From contig CAAFWD010000233.1 in NCBI GenBank assembly GCA_900766645.1, positions 1 through 51,666 on the forward strand: DNA of 51,666 bases. The letters run 5' to 3'. The translations under genes were made by a program, and so were the position numbers. Under the pieces are notes generated by a model. The model worked only from the letters and a program-made list of their open reading frames with translations. It ran no database searches and was not told the origin of the DNA. This DNA comes from an uncultured Cetobacterium sp. (lineage in GTDB: Bacteria; Fusobacteriota; Fusobacteriia; Fusobacteriales; Fusobacteriaceae). Shown here one piece after another: positions 1 through 8,806 of the stretch (position 1 is its first letter; each line of letters begins with the position of its first letter).

Positions 1-20
1 ACACGACGCTCTTCCGATCT
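1..20. other. Illumina adapter remnant
   Basis: The first 20 bases, ACACGACGCTCTTCCGATCT, are the 3' end of the standard Illumina TruSeq read-1 adapter. They are not genomic DNA. They mark an untrimmed assembly end, and anything translated through them is false. Confidence 0.97.
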
Positions 21-1810
21 TCAAAGCCTTTTTTATCATATTTTGAATTTGTTAAAAGATTTTCTCCCTTATAATTAAATCCTCTTTCATCAATTTTTTT
101 TCTAGTAGTATTATTTATTCCCTCATAATCAAAACCATAATAATCATAAGGAGAGTCTGTATAGGTGTTCCATCCCTCTTTTGTAAATCCTCTAAAATTT
201 ACTCCTTCTTGATTATAACCATCATAATCATATCCCGTTTTATTATAATAGCTCATAGTATTCCAATTTCTTTTTGTTTTTTTATTAAACCCATCCACCG
301 TATGGTTTGAACACCCACTTAAAAGTAATAGAACTATAACTACAGCTGGAATAAAAAATCCTCTATTTAATATTTTTTCAATTTTTTGTAAAAATGGAGC
401 TTGAATGTTAAAAGAAAAATTTTGCTTATAAAATGTTATATAATTAAGGTTTTTAGATATTCTATCTAAAACCATCTCAGAGCCTATAAGTGTTATAAAT
501 GAAGCTATAAAAAATCCCAGTCCTGTGTACTCATTTCCTAAAAAAGCTGCTGCTGTTGAAAAAACTATACTTAAAAAAAGAAATAATCCAGATATAAGTA
601 AGGCTTCTTTTCTAGAATCAAAATATAAAAATATTGTTATATAAATCGATACAAAAACAGTACAATAAGCTGCAAATATCATAACTCTGAAAAGATCTAA
701 AAGATATAAATCCATTCCAAAATTTAAAAATATAACTTTAGATAAAAGTGCTGCTGAAAAAGAGATAAAAAACTGTAACTCCATTATATAGTAAATCTCC
801 TCTTTTAATATCTCAATCATCTTTTCTCTTTCAGTATTGATCTCTTTTAAATTCCCATTTAAAACTAAAAGAGCATAATATCTTTTATATGTGGGGAAAA
901 AATTAGTTTCCATAAATACTAAAAAATATATCATTGTTGGAATTGTTAAGAAAAAAGAGTAGAAGACTGCAACTTCATACAAAGGAGAACTTAAAAATAC
1001 TCCTCCAACTTTATATGAATCTCCTAACCACCAATTTATAAAAACATGTGACCACATAGCTAAATTGAAAAATATCCCAATGAAACTAAGAGAACTATAT
1101 CTTTTAAAAGCTCTTAAAAATTCAAATTCACTCTCCTTTGAATCTTCAAAAATAAAGGTTAAATATGAATATAGCATAAAAAAGGTTACTGCCACTCCAA
1201 CTGTATATGAAAATACCACTGAATAAGCTAAATTTTCATTGAAAAATTCATTTTTAGAAAATTTTAAAAGATATATTCCTAGTAACACTGCTATTCCGTT
1301 TCCAACACCATAACAGATTATAGTATAAAGATAGTTTTTTATAGCAGATATAAAGTTCATACTCACCCAAATACCAGATAGAAAGCAAAAAAGCACAATC
1401 AAAGTATAGGAAAAAAACCAAGTCATCTCCTGATTTTTAAAATATATTACCCCTATAAAAAAAGATATTAAACTTATAAATTTTATGGATCCTATATATG
1501 TTGATTTTAATTTTTTTTGTTCTCCTGCATAAATACAGTCTGATATAAATCTTGTTATTAAATATTGAATTGCTCCTGTTAAAAGCTGCGAAAAAATAAA
1601 TGAATAAACTATAGATGTCATAAATAAATTTCGCTCACTTCTTAAAATAATAACTTCTTTTCCAACAATCATAAGCACATTTAATGTTATCACTGTTATT
1701 AACCATGGTCCAACTCCTATAAGGGCTGAATAGGCCATAGCTTTTATATCCTCAAAAGTATTATTATCTTCTGAAAATAGATTTTTTAATTCAAATCCTA
1801 TTCCTGCCAT
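21..1810 (-). CDS. pelG: PelG-like polysaccharide exporter with lipoprotein-like C-terminal tail, 3' partial
   Basis: An open frame starts at ATG 1810 (MAGIGFELKNLF) and is still open where it meets the adapter, about 596 codons later. Residues 1 to about 470 are a polytopic membrane protein with about 12 hydrophobic segments. They match PelG, the inner-membrane, flippase-like partner of PelF in Pel export, usually about 450 residues. The start lies 2 bp after the pelF stop. Oddly, after residue about 485 the frame continues through a short basic stretch, a hydrophobic segment and a lipobox-like LLLLSGC (Cys about 500). It then enters a tail rich in Gly, Tyr, Asn and Asp with motifs such as GYDYDGYNQEG and YDYYGFDYEG. 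No start codon was seen at the junction, so a true fusion is likelier than two genes. The stop lies beyond the contig end. Confidence 0.85.
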
Positions 1811-1811
1811 A

Positions 1812-3224
1812 TTATTCTCCTAACTCTTTATATAATTTTTTATATGAATCTATAAACTGCTTTTTAGAATAATACTTTCTTACAATCTCTTTCCCATTTT
1901 TTCCCATCTCTTTTATTTTATCTCTATTTTGGAAAAAAGAAACTATAGCATCACTTAATTCAGCATAAGATGTTGGAGGAACTATTATTCCAGCTTCTCC
2001 CTCTGGTTTTTCCTTTAAAATCTCTCTACAATTTCCTACATCTGTTGCTATAAATGGTATTCCACAAGCTAATCCTTCTAAAATACTTAATGGTTGTCCC
2101 TCTGATAGAGATGTTAGCATTAAAACATCTAAAAATTTATAATATTTTTTAACATCAGTTCTTCCAGTAAAAACAACATAATTCTCAAGCTCTAAGTTCT
2201 TAACCAACTCTAAACACTCTTTATAATACTCTTTATTTTCATTCGTTGGTCCAATTAAATACAACCTCGTATCTCTAAGTCTTGGTAAAGCCATTTTAAA
2301 TCCTTTTAACATCATCTTCACATCTTTTATTGGTACAACTCTTAAAACTGAACCAATATTAAATCCAGATTTTTTCTCATAAGTTAGATCTGAATACATC
2401 TGCATATCAATTCCATTTGGAACAACTTCACATTTTTTGGGATTTGCTCCATTTTCTATTTGAAGACCTCTATTATATTCAAACAAAGATATGATTTTAT
2501 CGCATTCATCATAAGTTAATCTAGATAAAAAATAGAAAAAATCTATCCAGATTCTTTTAAACTCCTTTTCTATCCATTTAGCTCCAATTACTTCTTCCTC
2601 TCTTTCTCTTGGATATATTCCATGCTCTGTTAGAAGTAAAGACCCTCCATTTTTTATTTTTCCTAAAACTGACAAATATCCTGAATATCCTGTAGCGACA
2701 GGATGATACACATCAGCTTTTGGAAGTTCCTCTTGAGCTAAAGATATAAGATTTAAAAATATATTTCTATAGGTCCAATAAAATGTATTTAATCCTACAT
2801 CTTCATAGTTTTCTTTATAATAATCTAATAAACTTCTCCAAAATGTTTTATTTATAATTATTTCCAATGGATTTCCATATTTTTTATCAGATATTTTTTC
2901 AATTATCTTTATAATCTCTTTTGAATCTGTACTTTTAAAATCAAGAATTTTTCTTATATCCTCCCTTAACTCTTTAAATGCAAATTTATTTTTTAAAACT
3001 TTAAAAGAAGAGATTTCATAACCTTTATCTAAAACTATATTTTTTATTTCTAAAACATTTTTAGGTATCTCATATTTCATCTTTGCAAACTCTTCATTTG
3101 GAATTATACATACAATAGAAAATATATGTTCCTCATTAGATTTTATTAAATCTTGAATCCAAGATGAAACTCCTCCTACAACATAAGGATAAGAACCCTC
3201 ACATATTAGACAGATTTTTGCCAT
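1812..3224 (-). CDS. pelF: PelF, cytosolic GT4 glycosyltransferase of Pel synthesis
   Basis: The 470-residue protein begins with EGSYPYVVGGVSSWIQDLI, the N-terminal signature of PelF, a retaining GT-B family 4 glycosyltransferase that uses UDP-activated N-acetylhexosamine. The C-terminal Rossmann half carries GSVLRVVPIKD, the LTSLSEGQPLSILEGLACG acceptor/donor loop and FIATDVGNCREI, all usual for GT4 enzymes. The length is normal. The start overlaps the pelE-like gene by 19 bp, and pelG follows 2 bp after the stop, so translation of the three genes is probably coupled. No signal peptide or membrane segment is seen. The family assignment is firm. The exact sugar is known only for other PelF proteins. 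Confidence 0.93.
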   Translation of the reverse strand: MAKICLICEGSYPYVVGGVSSWIQDLIKSNEEHIFSIVCIIPNEEFAKMKYEIPKNVLEIKNIVLDKGYEISSFKVLKNKFAFKELREDIRKILDFKSTDSKEIIKIIEKISDKKYGNPLEIIINKTFWRSLLDYYKENYEDVGLNTFYWTYRNIFLNLISLAQEELPKADVYHPVATGYSGYLSVLGKIKNGGSLLLTEHGIYPREREEEVIGAKWIEKEFKRIWIDFFYFLSRLTYDECDKIISLFEYNRGLQIENGANPKKCEVVPNGIDMQMYSDLTYEKKSGFNIGSVLRVVPIKDVKMMLKGFKMALPRLRDTRLYLIGPTNENKEYYKECLELVKNLELENYVVFTGRTDVKKYYKFLDVLMLTSLSEGQPLSILEGLACGIPFIATDVGNCREILKEKPEGEAGIIVPPTSYAELSDAIVSFFQNRDKIKEMGKNGKEIVRKYYSKKQFIDSYKKLYKELGE

Positions 3225-4078
3225 CTTTCTACCTCTTTCAATTTTTCATAATTATTTAGATCATAATAATATTTTTTTATAAACTCTAATATTTCATTAT
3301 CTATCTCTTTATTTTTTAAAATATCTTCCACTATTGCCTCACAATTTTCTCCCATATCCTTACAAAGAGAAAGTAACTTATATTTATCTTTTAAACTATG
3401 CTTTTTTTTAGATCTTATAAGTTCTATACATCTATTTTGATAAAACTCTAGAACCTCTCCCACTAAAAGACCTGAAGAACAATAATGAAAATATATTTTA
3501 CAAAGAGCATCAATATCACCTTTTAAAGTTTTTTCCTTTATAAGGAGTTGAAAATTCTCATCAATTTTATTAATCTCTGTTGCTGCATAGTGTATAACCT
3601 CTATATCTTCATCCCACAACGCCTTTTTTAAAACTTGCACTTTAAATTTTAAATTTTGAGTTTCAAATCCAATTAAAAAATCTTTTTTTTCTCCCGATGT
3701 TCCCACAGCTAAAACATCATAAGCTCCAATAAGATTTAAGTCTATTGATCTATTTACAATAATTTTTTCCTCTTCATCTTGAATATATTTTTCTAAATCA
3801 TCACTTACCTCTATCTCACTTTGAAAATATTTTCTAAAAAATAAAAATTGATTTATAAAAAGTATAAAATACCCTATCACAGGAAAAATCAATATAAAAA
3901 TATCAAACTGTTTTTCTCCTGAAAATAAATTATTTACATATACAAAAATTGCAGATAAAGTAAAATGACTTATCCAGAATAAAGATCTAAACTTTAGCGA
4001 TACCTCTTGAAAATGAAAAAATATAAATAGGTCCAATAGAAAAAAAACTATTATTGTTAATAAGTATTTTATTCTCAT
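3206..4078 (-). CDS. pelE: PelE-like membrane protein with helical repeat domain
   Basis: The 290-residue protein has two N-terminal membrane hairpins (about residues 5-25, 30-50 and 58-78). A soluble, Lys/Glu-rich helical domain without strong motifs follows. This layout (membrane segments, then TPR-like helices) and its place directly before pelF fit PelE, the scaffold that links PelD and PelF at the membrane. The assignment rests on context and topology rather than on a diagnostic motif. Its ATG overlaps the last base of the deacetylase stop (TAATG), and GGAGG lies just upstream of the ATG. Confidence 0.6.
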   Translation of the reverse strand: MRIKYLLTIIVFFLLDLFIFFHFQEVSLKFRSLFWISHFTLSAIFVYVNNLFSGEKQFDIFILIFPVIGYFILFINQFLFFRKYFQSEIEVSDDLEKYIQDEEEKIIVNRSIDLNLIGAYDVLAVGTSGEKKDFLIGFETQNLKFKVQVLKKALWDEDIEVIHYAATEINKIDENFQLLIKEKTLKGDIDALCKIYFHYCSSGLLVGEVLEFYQNRCIELIRSKKKHSLKDKYKLLSLCKDMGENCEAIVEDILKNKEIDNEILEFIKKYYYDLNNYEKLKEVERWQKSV

Positions 4079-5907
4079 TATAAATCCTCCGTAATAATTT
4101 TTAATTCTGGACCTTGAGCTGTAATAATATAAAATGAATCACTTTCTGTTCTACTAATAAGTTTGAATGTCCCACCAATAATTTTTTGAATTTTTTTCCC
4201 TTTAACTCTAAAGTGAGAATCAAACTTTCCTTCATAATTTTTTATATTTATATATACAATATTATTTTTCATTTCATAATCTATATCTAATTTTTCAATG
4301 ACACTATAATCATAAGTCATCTCACTTTGAATTTGAGGTTTTAAAACTGAATAATTAGAGTTAACTGTAGAAAAAATCTTTTCAAACTCTGTTTTTAACT
4401 CCTCCCAAGATTTTCCATCTCCCCTTTTTTTATCCATAATATCATCTGGATGAACAAAGTGTGAAAGGTATCCATAAGCACCTATAGCATTATATATTTG
4501 CCACATCACTGTATCTGTATAGAAAAATCCAGATGACATTCTTGGCAAAGCATATATATTTGGAAAATCTGGATCTCTTCCAACCTCTTGTAAAAGAAGT
4601 CCTAGTTCTTCCTCTCCATAAAAAATTCCACAAAAAACTTTTAAATGATCAAAAACACTAACTAAAGCTTTCTTTCCACTTATAGGCAGTAAATTACTTG
4701 GAGGAACATAACTATATATATCAAAATCTTCTCCATATAAACTTTTAATCTCCTCTTGAATTACTCGTAACCCTGTTTCCATAGCATCAATATTTTCCCA
4801 AGGGGTATATCCATAATCTTTGAAGTCTATTTCATTTTCAAGTCCCAAAGAGTAGTGATTATATCCATGAATTCCTAACTCTCCACCTACAGATTTTAGT
4901 TCTCTTCCTCTTTTGCTTAGATCATTAAAAGTTCTTTTATTTGCTCTAATAATATTATTTTTTAAAGTTTTATCATTATAATCTATAATTATAAATCCTG
5001 TCATTTTTAATTTCTCTCTATTTACAATTCCCATCATATCTTGCCACCAAATAAGATTGAAAAATTCTCCTGTATTCATTCCATATTCTCTTCTTATAAT
5101 CTCATTTTCTAAAAGGGGGATAGGTGATGGAAAATCATCAAGATGAAGAACTTTAGAATTTAAAATCGGATAAAATGATACATCTTCCATATAAGAAATT
5201 ACCTGCTTCATAACTCCCCTAAAAATTTTACCTTGAAATAGTGTTGAATTATTATAAAAAACTTTTCCTTTTCCATAATTTTCAAACCACATTAAAGGAA
5301 TATTATCATCTGTTGAAGCTATTACATCTATATCATTTTTTAATTTAAAATTTAATCCTGAACTTCCAAAAATTATATTTTCAGGTTTTAACTTTTTCAT
5401 TCCTGGAAAAATATCTTTTTTAAAATTAAAACTTTTAGTTTCAATGAAGTTTCCAATTTTTTCTATTCCTGCAATATTATTAAAAGGACTTTTATAAGAT
5501 CTTTGTGCTATAAAAAGATTTCCTCCATTTTCAACTCTCGTTTTTATTCCCAAATAATTTGTTTTTAATAACCCTTTATAATTTTCAGAAGTTAGTATAA
5601 TTAAACTGTATTTTGAAAAATCTAGTGTTGTTTCCACTGAAATTGGTAGCGAATCATATTTTACCCTTGAAAAATTAAAAACCTCCTCTATTGCATTTTT
5701 AATTTCTATAGCTCCCTCACTAGACTCACCATAAAGAATAAGATATCTCTTTGGATTTTCTATTTTTAAGTCTCCTGAAATAGGTTTGGGTAGTGCAAAA
5801 CTATATTCCTGATTTAAATTAAATAAATCTTCTATATTTTTTATTCTCAGTTCTTGAAAAAATAAAACAGATATTAAAACCAAGGTTAATATATATTTAG
5901 ATTTCAT
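4078..5907 (-). CDS. pelA: PelA-type polysaccharide deacetylase (DUF2194-like, PelA-DA)
   Basis: About 609 residues with an N-terminal signal anchor (KYILTLVLISVLFF). Residues about 50-245 resemble a class I glutamine-amidotransferase-like or flavodoxin-like fold. A CE4-like deacetylase barrel follows: HLDDFPSP near residue 256 (metal Asp), GIHGYNHYS near 347 (metal His pair) and FVHPDD further on. It should partly de-N-acetylate Pel outside the inner membrane. It corresponds to the deacetylase part of PelA, encoded here apart from the hydrolase, as in the Bacillus cereus pelDEA(DA)FG cluster. The ATG at 5907 is preferred over an upstream TTG at 5916 because AGGGG lies about nine bases before it. 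It overlaps pelD by 11 bp. Confidence 0.82.
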   Translation of the reverse strand: MKSKYILTLVLISVLFFQELRIKNIEDLFNLNQEYSFALPKPISGDLKIENPKRYLILYGESSEGAIEIKNAIEEVFNFSRVKYDSLPISVETTLDFSKYSLIILTSENYKGLLKTNYLGIKTRVENGGNLFIAQRSYKSPFNNIAGIEKIGNFIETKSFNFKKDIFPGMKKLKPENIIFGSSGLNFKLKNDIDVIASTDDNIPLMWFENYGKGKVFYNNSTLFQGKIFRGVMKQVISYMEDVSFYPILNSKVLHLDDFPSPIPLLENEIIRREYGMNTGEFFNLIWWQDMMGIVNREKLKMTGFIIIDYNDKTLKNNIIRANKRTFNDLSKRGRELKSVGGELGIHGYNHYSLGLENEIDFKDYGYTPWENIDAMETGLRVIQEEIKSLYGEDFDIYSYVPPSNLLPISGKKALVSVFDHLKVFCGIFYGEEELGLLLQEVGRDPDFPNIYALPRMSSGFFYTDTVMWQIYNAIGAYGYLSHFVHPDDIMDKKRGDGKSWEELKTEFEKIFSTVNSNYSVLKPQIQSEMTYDYSVIEKLDIDYEMKNNIVYINIKNYEGKFDSHFRVKGKKIQKIIGGTFKLISRTESDSFYIITAQGPELKIITEDL

Positions 5908-7108
5908 AAAATTCAACCCCTGGAACTATTTCTGAAATTCTCTCTAATAAAAGTGGTTTACTTTCTCTATTTGCATTTACAAAAAGGAATTTTATAGTTT
6001 CTTCATTCATTCCTATAATGTCCATATCTCTAATCTTTCCACCTATCCTCTTTTGTAATTCCTCTGGTTTTAATCCTTTATTTTCTCCCTCTAAAGCTAT
6101 ATAATCTGAATTAAATAGCTTCTTTCTTTTTTTATCCTCTTCTAATATTTGAGCAAAATATTCTAAATTATAGATTCTTGTCCCTTTAAAACTGTTATTT
6201 TCAACTTCAATTTGAGATCTTTTAAAGGCATCTACTAAGGCGTTATTAATCCATTGACTTATAACTTTAAAAAGTTCTAATAAATATTTTTCCTTATTTC
6301 CATATTTTAATCTTTCAATATTTATAAGACCTATAACTTCATCTCCATTTAATATTGGAGCAACATACACCGGTTCATTTATATTTTTCTCTCTATCTCC
6401 CTCTAAAGTTTCTTTCTTTTGTAAAACCTTTTGATAAATGCTACCCTCTTGTATCTCTATAAAATTTGAAATTACACTATTTCCTATTTTTATTCGAGCT
6501 CTCAAGGTATTTTTTTCTTTATTATAAATATATATTGAAAGTACATCACACCCTATAAAATCTGTTAATATTTCTAAGATTTGAGTAAATATTTTTTCCA
6601 CACTTTTAGTTAATATTGATGATGTTATTTGATGAAGTGTTAAAATACTCTCTTTACTTCCAATTATTCTTCCTTTTAATCTTTCGTTTATATTTACTAA
6701 CTCCAAATTTTTCTCTCTTTGATCCTTTAACCTATCTTCTAAATCTTCATTTTCTGATTTTAACTCATCTATTTTTTTCCTAAGATTATCTGAAAATCTT
6801 CCTAAAGATAGAGCTATAAAAAAGAATATTAAAACAAACTTGTAGTAATTAAAATCTAAAAAAAATACAACAGGGTCATTTCCAATTTGATAATAAGCTA
6901 AAATATAAAATAATGAAGCTATAATAACTGTTTGTAAACTTATATAAACCCCATATTTTAATGCCATTATTCCAATTACAATTGTTAATGGCTGTATATT
7001 CATTTCTAAAAAGTCTATTTTAAAATTTGAAAAATAAAAAAATACTAAATACACTATTAAACAATATATAAAGCTTTCTATTATACTCAAAAAGAATTTT
7101 TTCTTCAT
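5897..7108 (-). CDS. pelD: PelD, c-di-GMP receptor with GAF and degenerate GGDEF domains
   Basis: The 403-residue protein has about four N-terminal membrane segments (to about residue 100), a coiled coil (about 105-150), a GAF domain (about 155-300) and a C-terminal degenerate GGDEF domain. The GGDEF active site is lost: the strand reads GMNEETIKF. An RxxD motif (R360-D-M-D363) sits just before it, where the inhibitory c-di-GMP site of diguanylate cyclases lies. PelD is known to use that site to switch on Pel synthesis post-translationally, so this copy probably still binds c-di-GMP. No diguanylate cyclase is encoded nearby. AGGTGGGG precedes the ATG. Confidence 0.85.
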   Translation of the reverse strand: MKKKFFLSIIESFIYCLIVYLVFFYFSNFKIDFLEMNIQPLTIVIGIMALKYGVYISLQTVIIASLFYILAYYQIGNDPVVFFLDFNYYKFVLIFFFIALSLGRFSDNLRKKIDELKSENEDLEDRLKDQREKNLELVNINERLKGRIIGSKESILTLHQITSSILTKSVEKIFTQILEILTDFIGCDVLSIYIYNKEKNTLRARIKIGNSVISNFIEIQEGSIYQKVLQKKETLEGDREKNINEPVYVAPILNGDEVIGLINIERLKYGNKEKYLLELFKVISQWINNALVDAFKRSQIEVENNSFKGTRIYNLEYFAQILEEDKKRKKLFNSDYIALEGENKGLKPEELQKRIGGKIRDMDIIGMNEETIKFLFVNANRESKPLLLERISEIVPGVEFYEI

Positions 7109-7119
7109 AACCCCACCTT

Positions 7120-8019
7120 CTAAAACTGTTCATAAGTATCTATTGTGTCTAAATAATATCCATCGATTCCTATTTCATTTAATGTATTTTGATAACTCTT
7201 TATAATATTTTTCCATTGAGGATCCCAATACTTAATTATAAAATTCCCTTTCCAAACTGGATTTTCTTTTACAATCCAACTAGGTTTATTTTTATTCCAA
7301 GATTTCTTCCAATAAGATCTGTAGTCCTCAGCCTCTCCAATACTAAAATAAGCTATAACTAGTCTTCTCTTTCCATTTTTTCTAATTTTTAAAGAATCTA
7401 TTTGTTCTTTTGTAAAAAATTTACCATTTAAACTTGGTTCAATTATCAATAAATCAAAATCTGTATTTTTTAAAATTCTATAGTAATCATCTAGGCTTTT
7501 AAATTTTTCAGGATTTAATAAGTATAAAAAATTTTTTACCTCATTTAAATTATCAATATTTTTTAAACTATTTTTTTGTAATGGTTGAAAAATTGAATTT
7601 GCACTGTAAGATGGAATTGCCTCTCCTATAAATCCATATTTTTCTGTTTCTTTTAAAATTTTATACCTCAAGTTTTTTTTATTAGAATAATTTACTGAAA
7701 GAACTGGTTTCCCTACTTTTTTTATCTCTATTAAATTTTTTAAAATATATTTTTTAGAATCTTCAGAAGTTTTTTCATTAACTCCTCCCATTCCATAAAA
7801 TAAAGATTCTTGTGAAACTCCATCTATAATTTTTAAAAAGCTATAATCCAGTTCTCCATCATTAAAAAATATATTACTTCCATTTTGTGTTATTAATATT
7901 CTTTGATCTGATTGATTTCTTATTTGTTCAATTAATTCTCTCATTTTTATTTTGCTTTCTTCACTTCCAATGGCTATAAGAGAAATAAACAAACTCAACA
8001 ATACTATAATTTTTTTCAT
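7120..8019 (-). CDS. Secreted GH114/TM1410-type glycoside hydrolase, apparently circularly permuted (PelA hydrolase part)
   Basis: The 299-residue protein has a cleavable signal peptide (residues 1-18). Motifs of the TM1410/GH114 endo-alpha-1,4-polygalactosaminidase family are all present but in rotated order. Residues 42-47 (LITQNG), 66-75 (DGVSQESLFY), 102-111 (GKPVLSVNYS) and 128-137 (YGFIGEAIPS) normally form the C-terminal half, yet here they come first. Residues 188-193 (FDLLII), 219-237 (VIAYFSIGEAEDYRSYW), 264-269 (YWDPQW) and 286-297 (DGYYLDTIDTYE) normally form the N-terminal half and here end the protein, two residues before the stop. That is the pattern of a circularly permuted (beta/alpha)8 barrel. 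It heads the pel operon, 11 bp before pelD, so it probably trims or processes Pel. Activity is inferred. Confidence 0.85.
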   Translation of the reverse strand: MKKIIVLLSLFISLIAIGSEESKIKMRELIEQIRNQSDQRILITQNGSNIFFNDGELDYSFLKIIDGVSQESLFYGMGGVNEKTSEDSKKYILKNLIEIKKVGKPVLSVNYSNKKNLRYKILKETEKYGFIGEAIPSYSANSIFQPLQKNSLKNIDNLNEVKNFLYLLNPEKFKSLDDYYRILKNTDFDLLIIEPSLNGKFFTKEQIDSLKIRKNGKRRLVIAYFSIGEAEDYRSYWKKSWNKNKPSWIVKENPVWKGNFIIKYWDPQWKNIIKSYQNTLNEIGIDGYYLDTIDTYEQF

Positions 8020-8175
8020 AAATTTTCTCCCATCTTAAAATTAATTCTTTACCTTTATTTAAAGATCACAGTTTATTAGTTTTAATATAAAAATAGTTTT
8101 TAATATCTCCAAATTCTATTTATTAGATACTTTTCAACATGTTTCCGAATAGAATGTTAGCACAAAACAATACTC

Positions 8176-8194
8176 TTGTCTATGTTTTAGACAA
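8176..8194. promoter_or_regulatory. Inverted repeat upstream of the pel operon
   Basis: TTGTCTA-TGTTT-TAGACAA is a perfect 7-5-7 inverted repeat about 155 bp upstream of the first pel-operon gene. The 8020-8230 gap otherwise shows no gene. It is a plausible operator for a dimeric regulator, but no cognate protein is identified. Confidence 0.45.
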
Positions 8195-8230
8195 TTCACG
8201 TAAATTTCTTTTTTTTTATTAATTAAAAAA

Positions 8231-8250
8231 GCTGAAGAATAAACTTCAGC
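8231..8250 (-). terminator. Intrinsic terminator after the 174-residue secreted protein gene
   Basis: GCTGAAG and CTTCAGC form a 7-bp stem with a 6-base loop, flanked by an A-run on the left and a T-run on the right. It can work on either strand. On the minus strand it ends the ROK kinase/secreted protein transcript and isolates it from the pel operon. Confidence 0.85.
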
Positions 8251-8258
8251 TTTTATTT

Positions 8259-8783
8259 TTATAATCCTTTTTGTCTATATGTTTCAAAAAATTCTTTATT
8301 TGCAATTCTATATATCTCTGAATAATCAAGAGGCGAGACTAAAAAATCATTTTCCTTTACGATCATCTTTTCTCCCCAAGGTGCAACTATATAAAATTCA
8401 TCTTTATTTTTTATTTTGACTACTTTTATCTCTCCTATAGGTTGACAAATTCCCCATACGCCATCAATACTTTTAACAAATTTATATCTTTTTTCAAATT
8501 TATCTTTTTTTATAATATATTGTTCCTTAGCTTCTGTCATATTTTTTATAATATAGCTATCTTCTACAACAGTATTCGAAGTTTCTAACCCATCCTTTGT
8601 ATAGGTTTTTATATTTTCTCCAAGAACTCCCTTTCTGACTAATACAGGTTTAAACTTTTCAAAAACCACACTTTTTTGTAATTTAGGAACTAATTGCTCC
8701 TTTAAATTTTCTTGAGAAATAGCCTCCCCCTTTGAAAAAGATTGAACCCCTAAAATTAAAGCTAATAAAAATATTTTTTTCAT
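8259..8783 (-). CDS. Secreted protein of unknown function
   Basis: The 174-residue protein has a signal peptide (MKKIFLLALILGVQSFSKG). The mature part is basic and beta-rich, with no family motif I recognise. A central stretch (about 80-130) reads KEQYIIKKDKFEKRYKF then VWGICQPIGEIKVVKIKNK, and the C-terminus has PWGEKMIVKENDFLVSP. It lies 23 bp downstream of the ROK kinase gene with its own GGAGG site, so the two are probably co-transcribed. No lipobox is seen. The product should be periplasmic. No function can be proposed. Confidence 0.75.
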   Translation of the reverse strand: MKKIFLLALILGVQSFSKGEAISQENLKEQLVPKLQKSVVFEKFKPVLVRKGVLGENIKTYTKDGLETSNTVVEDSYIIKNMTEAKEQYIIKKDKFEKRYKFVKSIDGVWGICQPIGEIKVVKIKNKDEFYIVAPWGEKMIVKENDFLVSPLDYSEIYRIANKEFFETYRQKGL

Positions 8784-8806
8784 GACTCCTCCAAACTATA
8801 ATTATA

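Noticed and set aside
21..420. A separate lipoprotein gene downstream of pelG
   Set aside because: No ATG, GTG or TTG with a ribosome-binding site was found in the correct frame before the hydrophobic segment, and the pelG frame has no stop.
7120..8019. C-terminal truncation of the hydrolase
   Set aside because: The apparently missing half is found at the N-terminus with all its motifs, so permutation explains the sequence better than loss.
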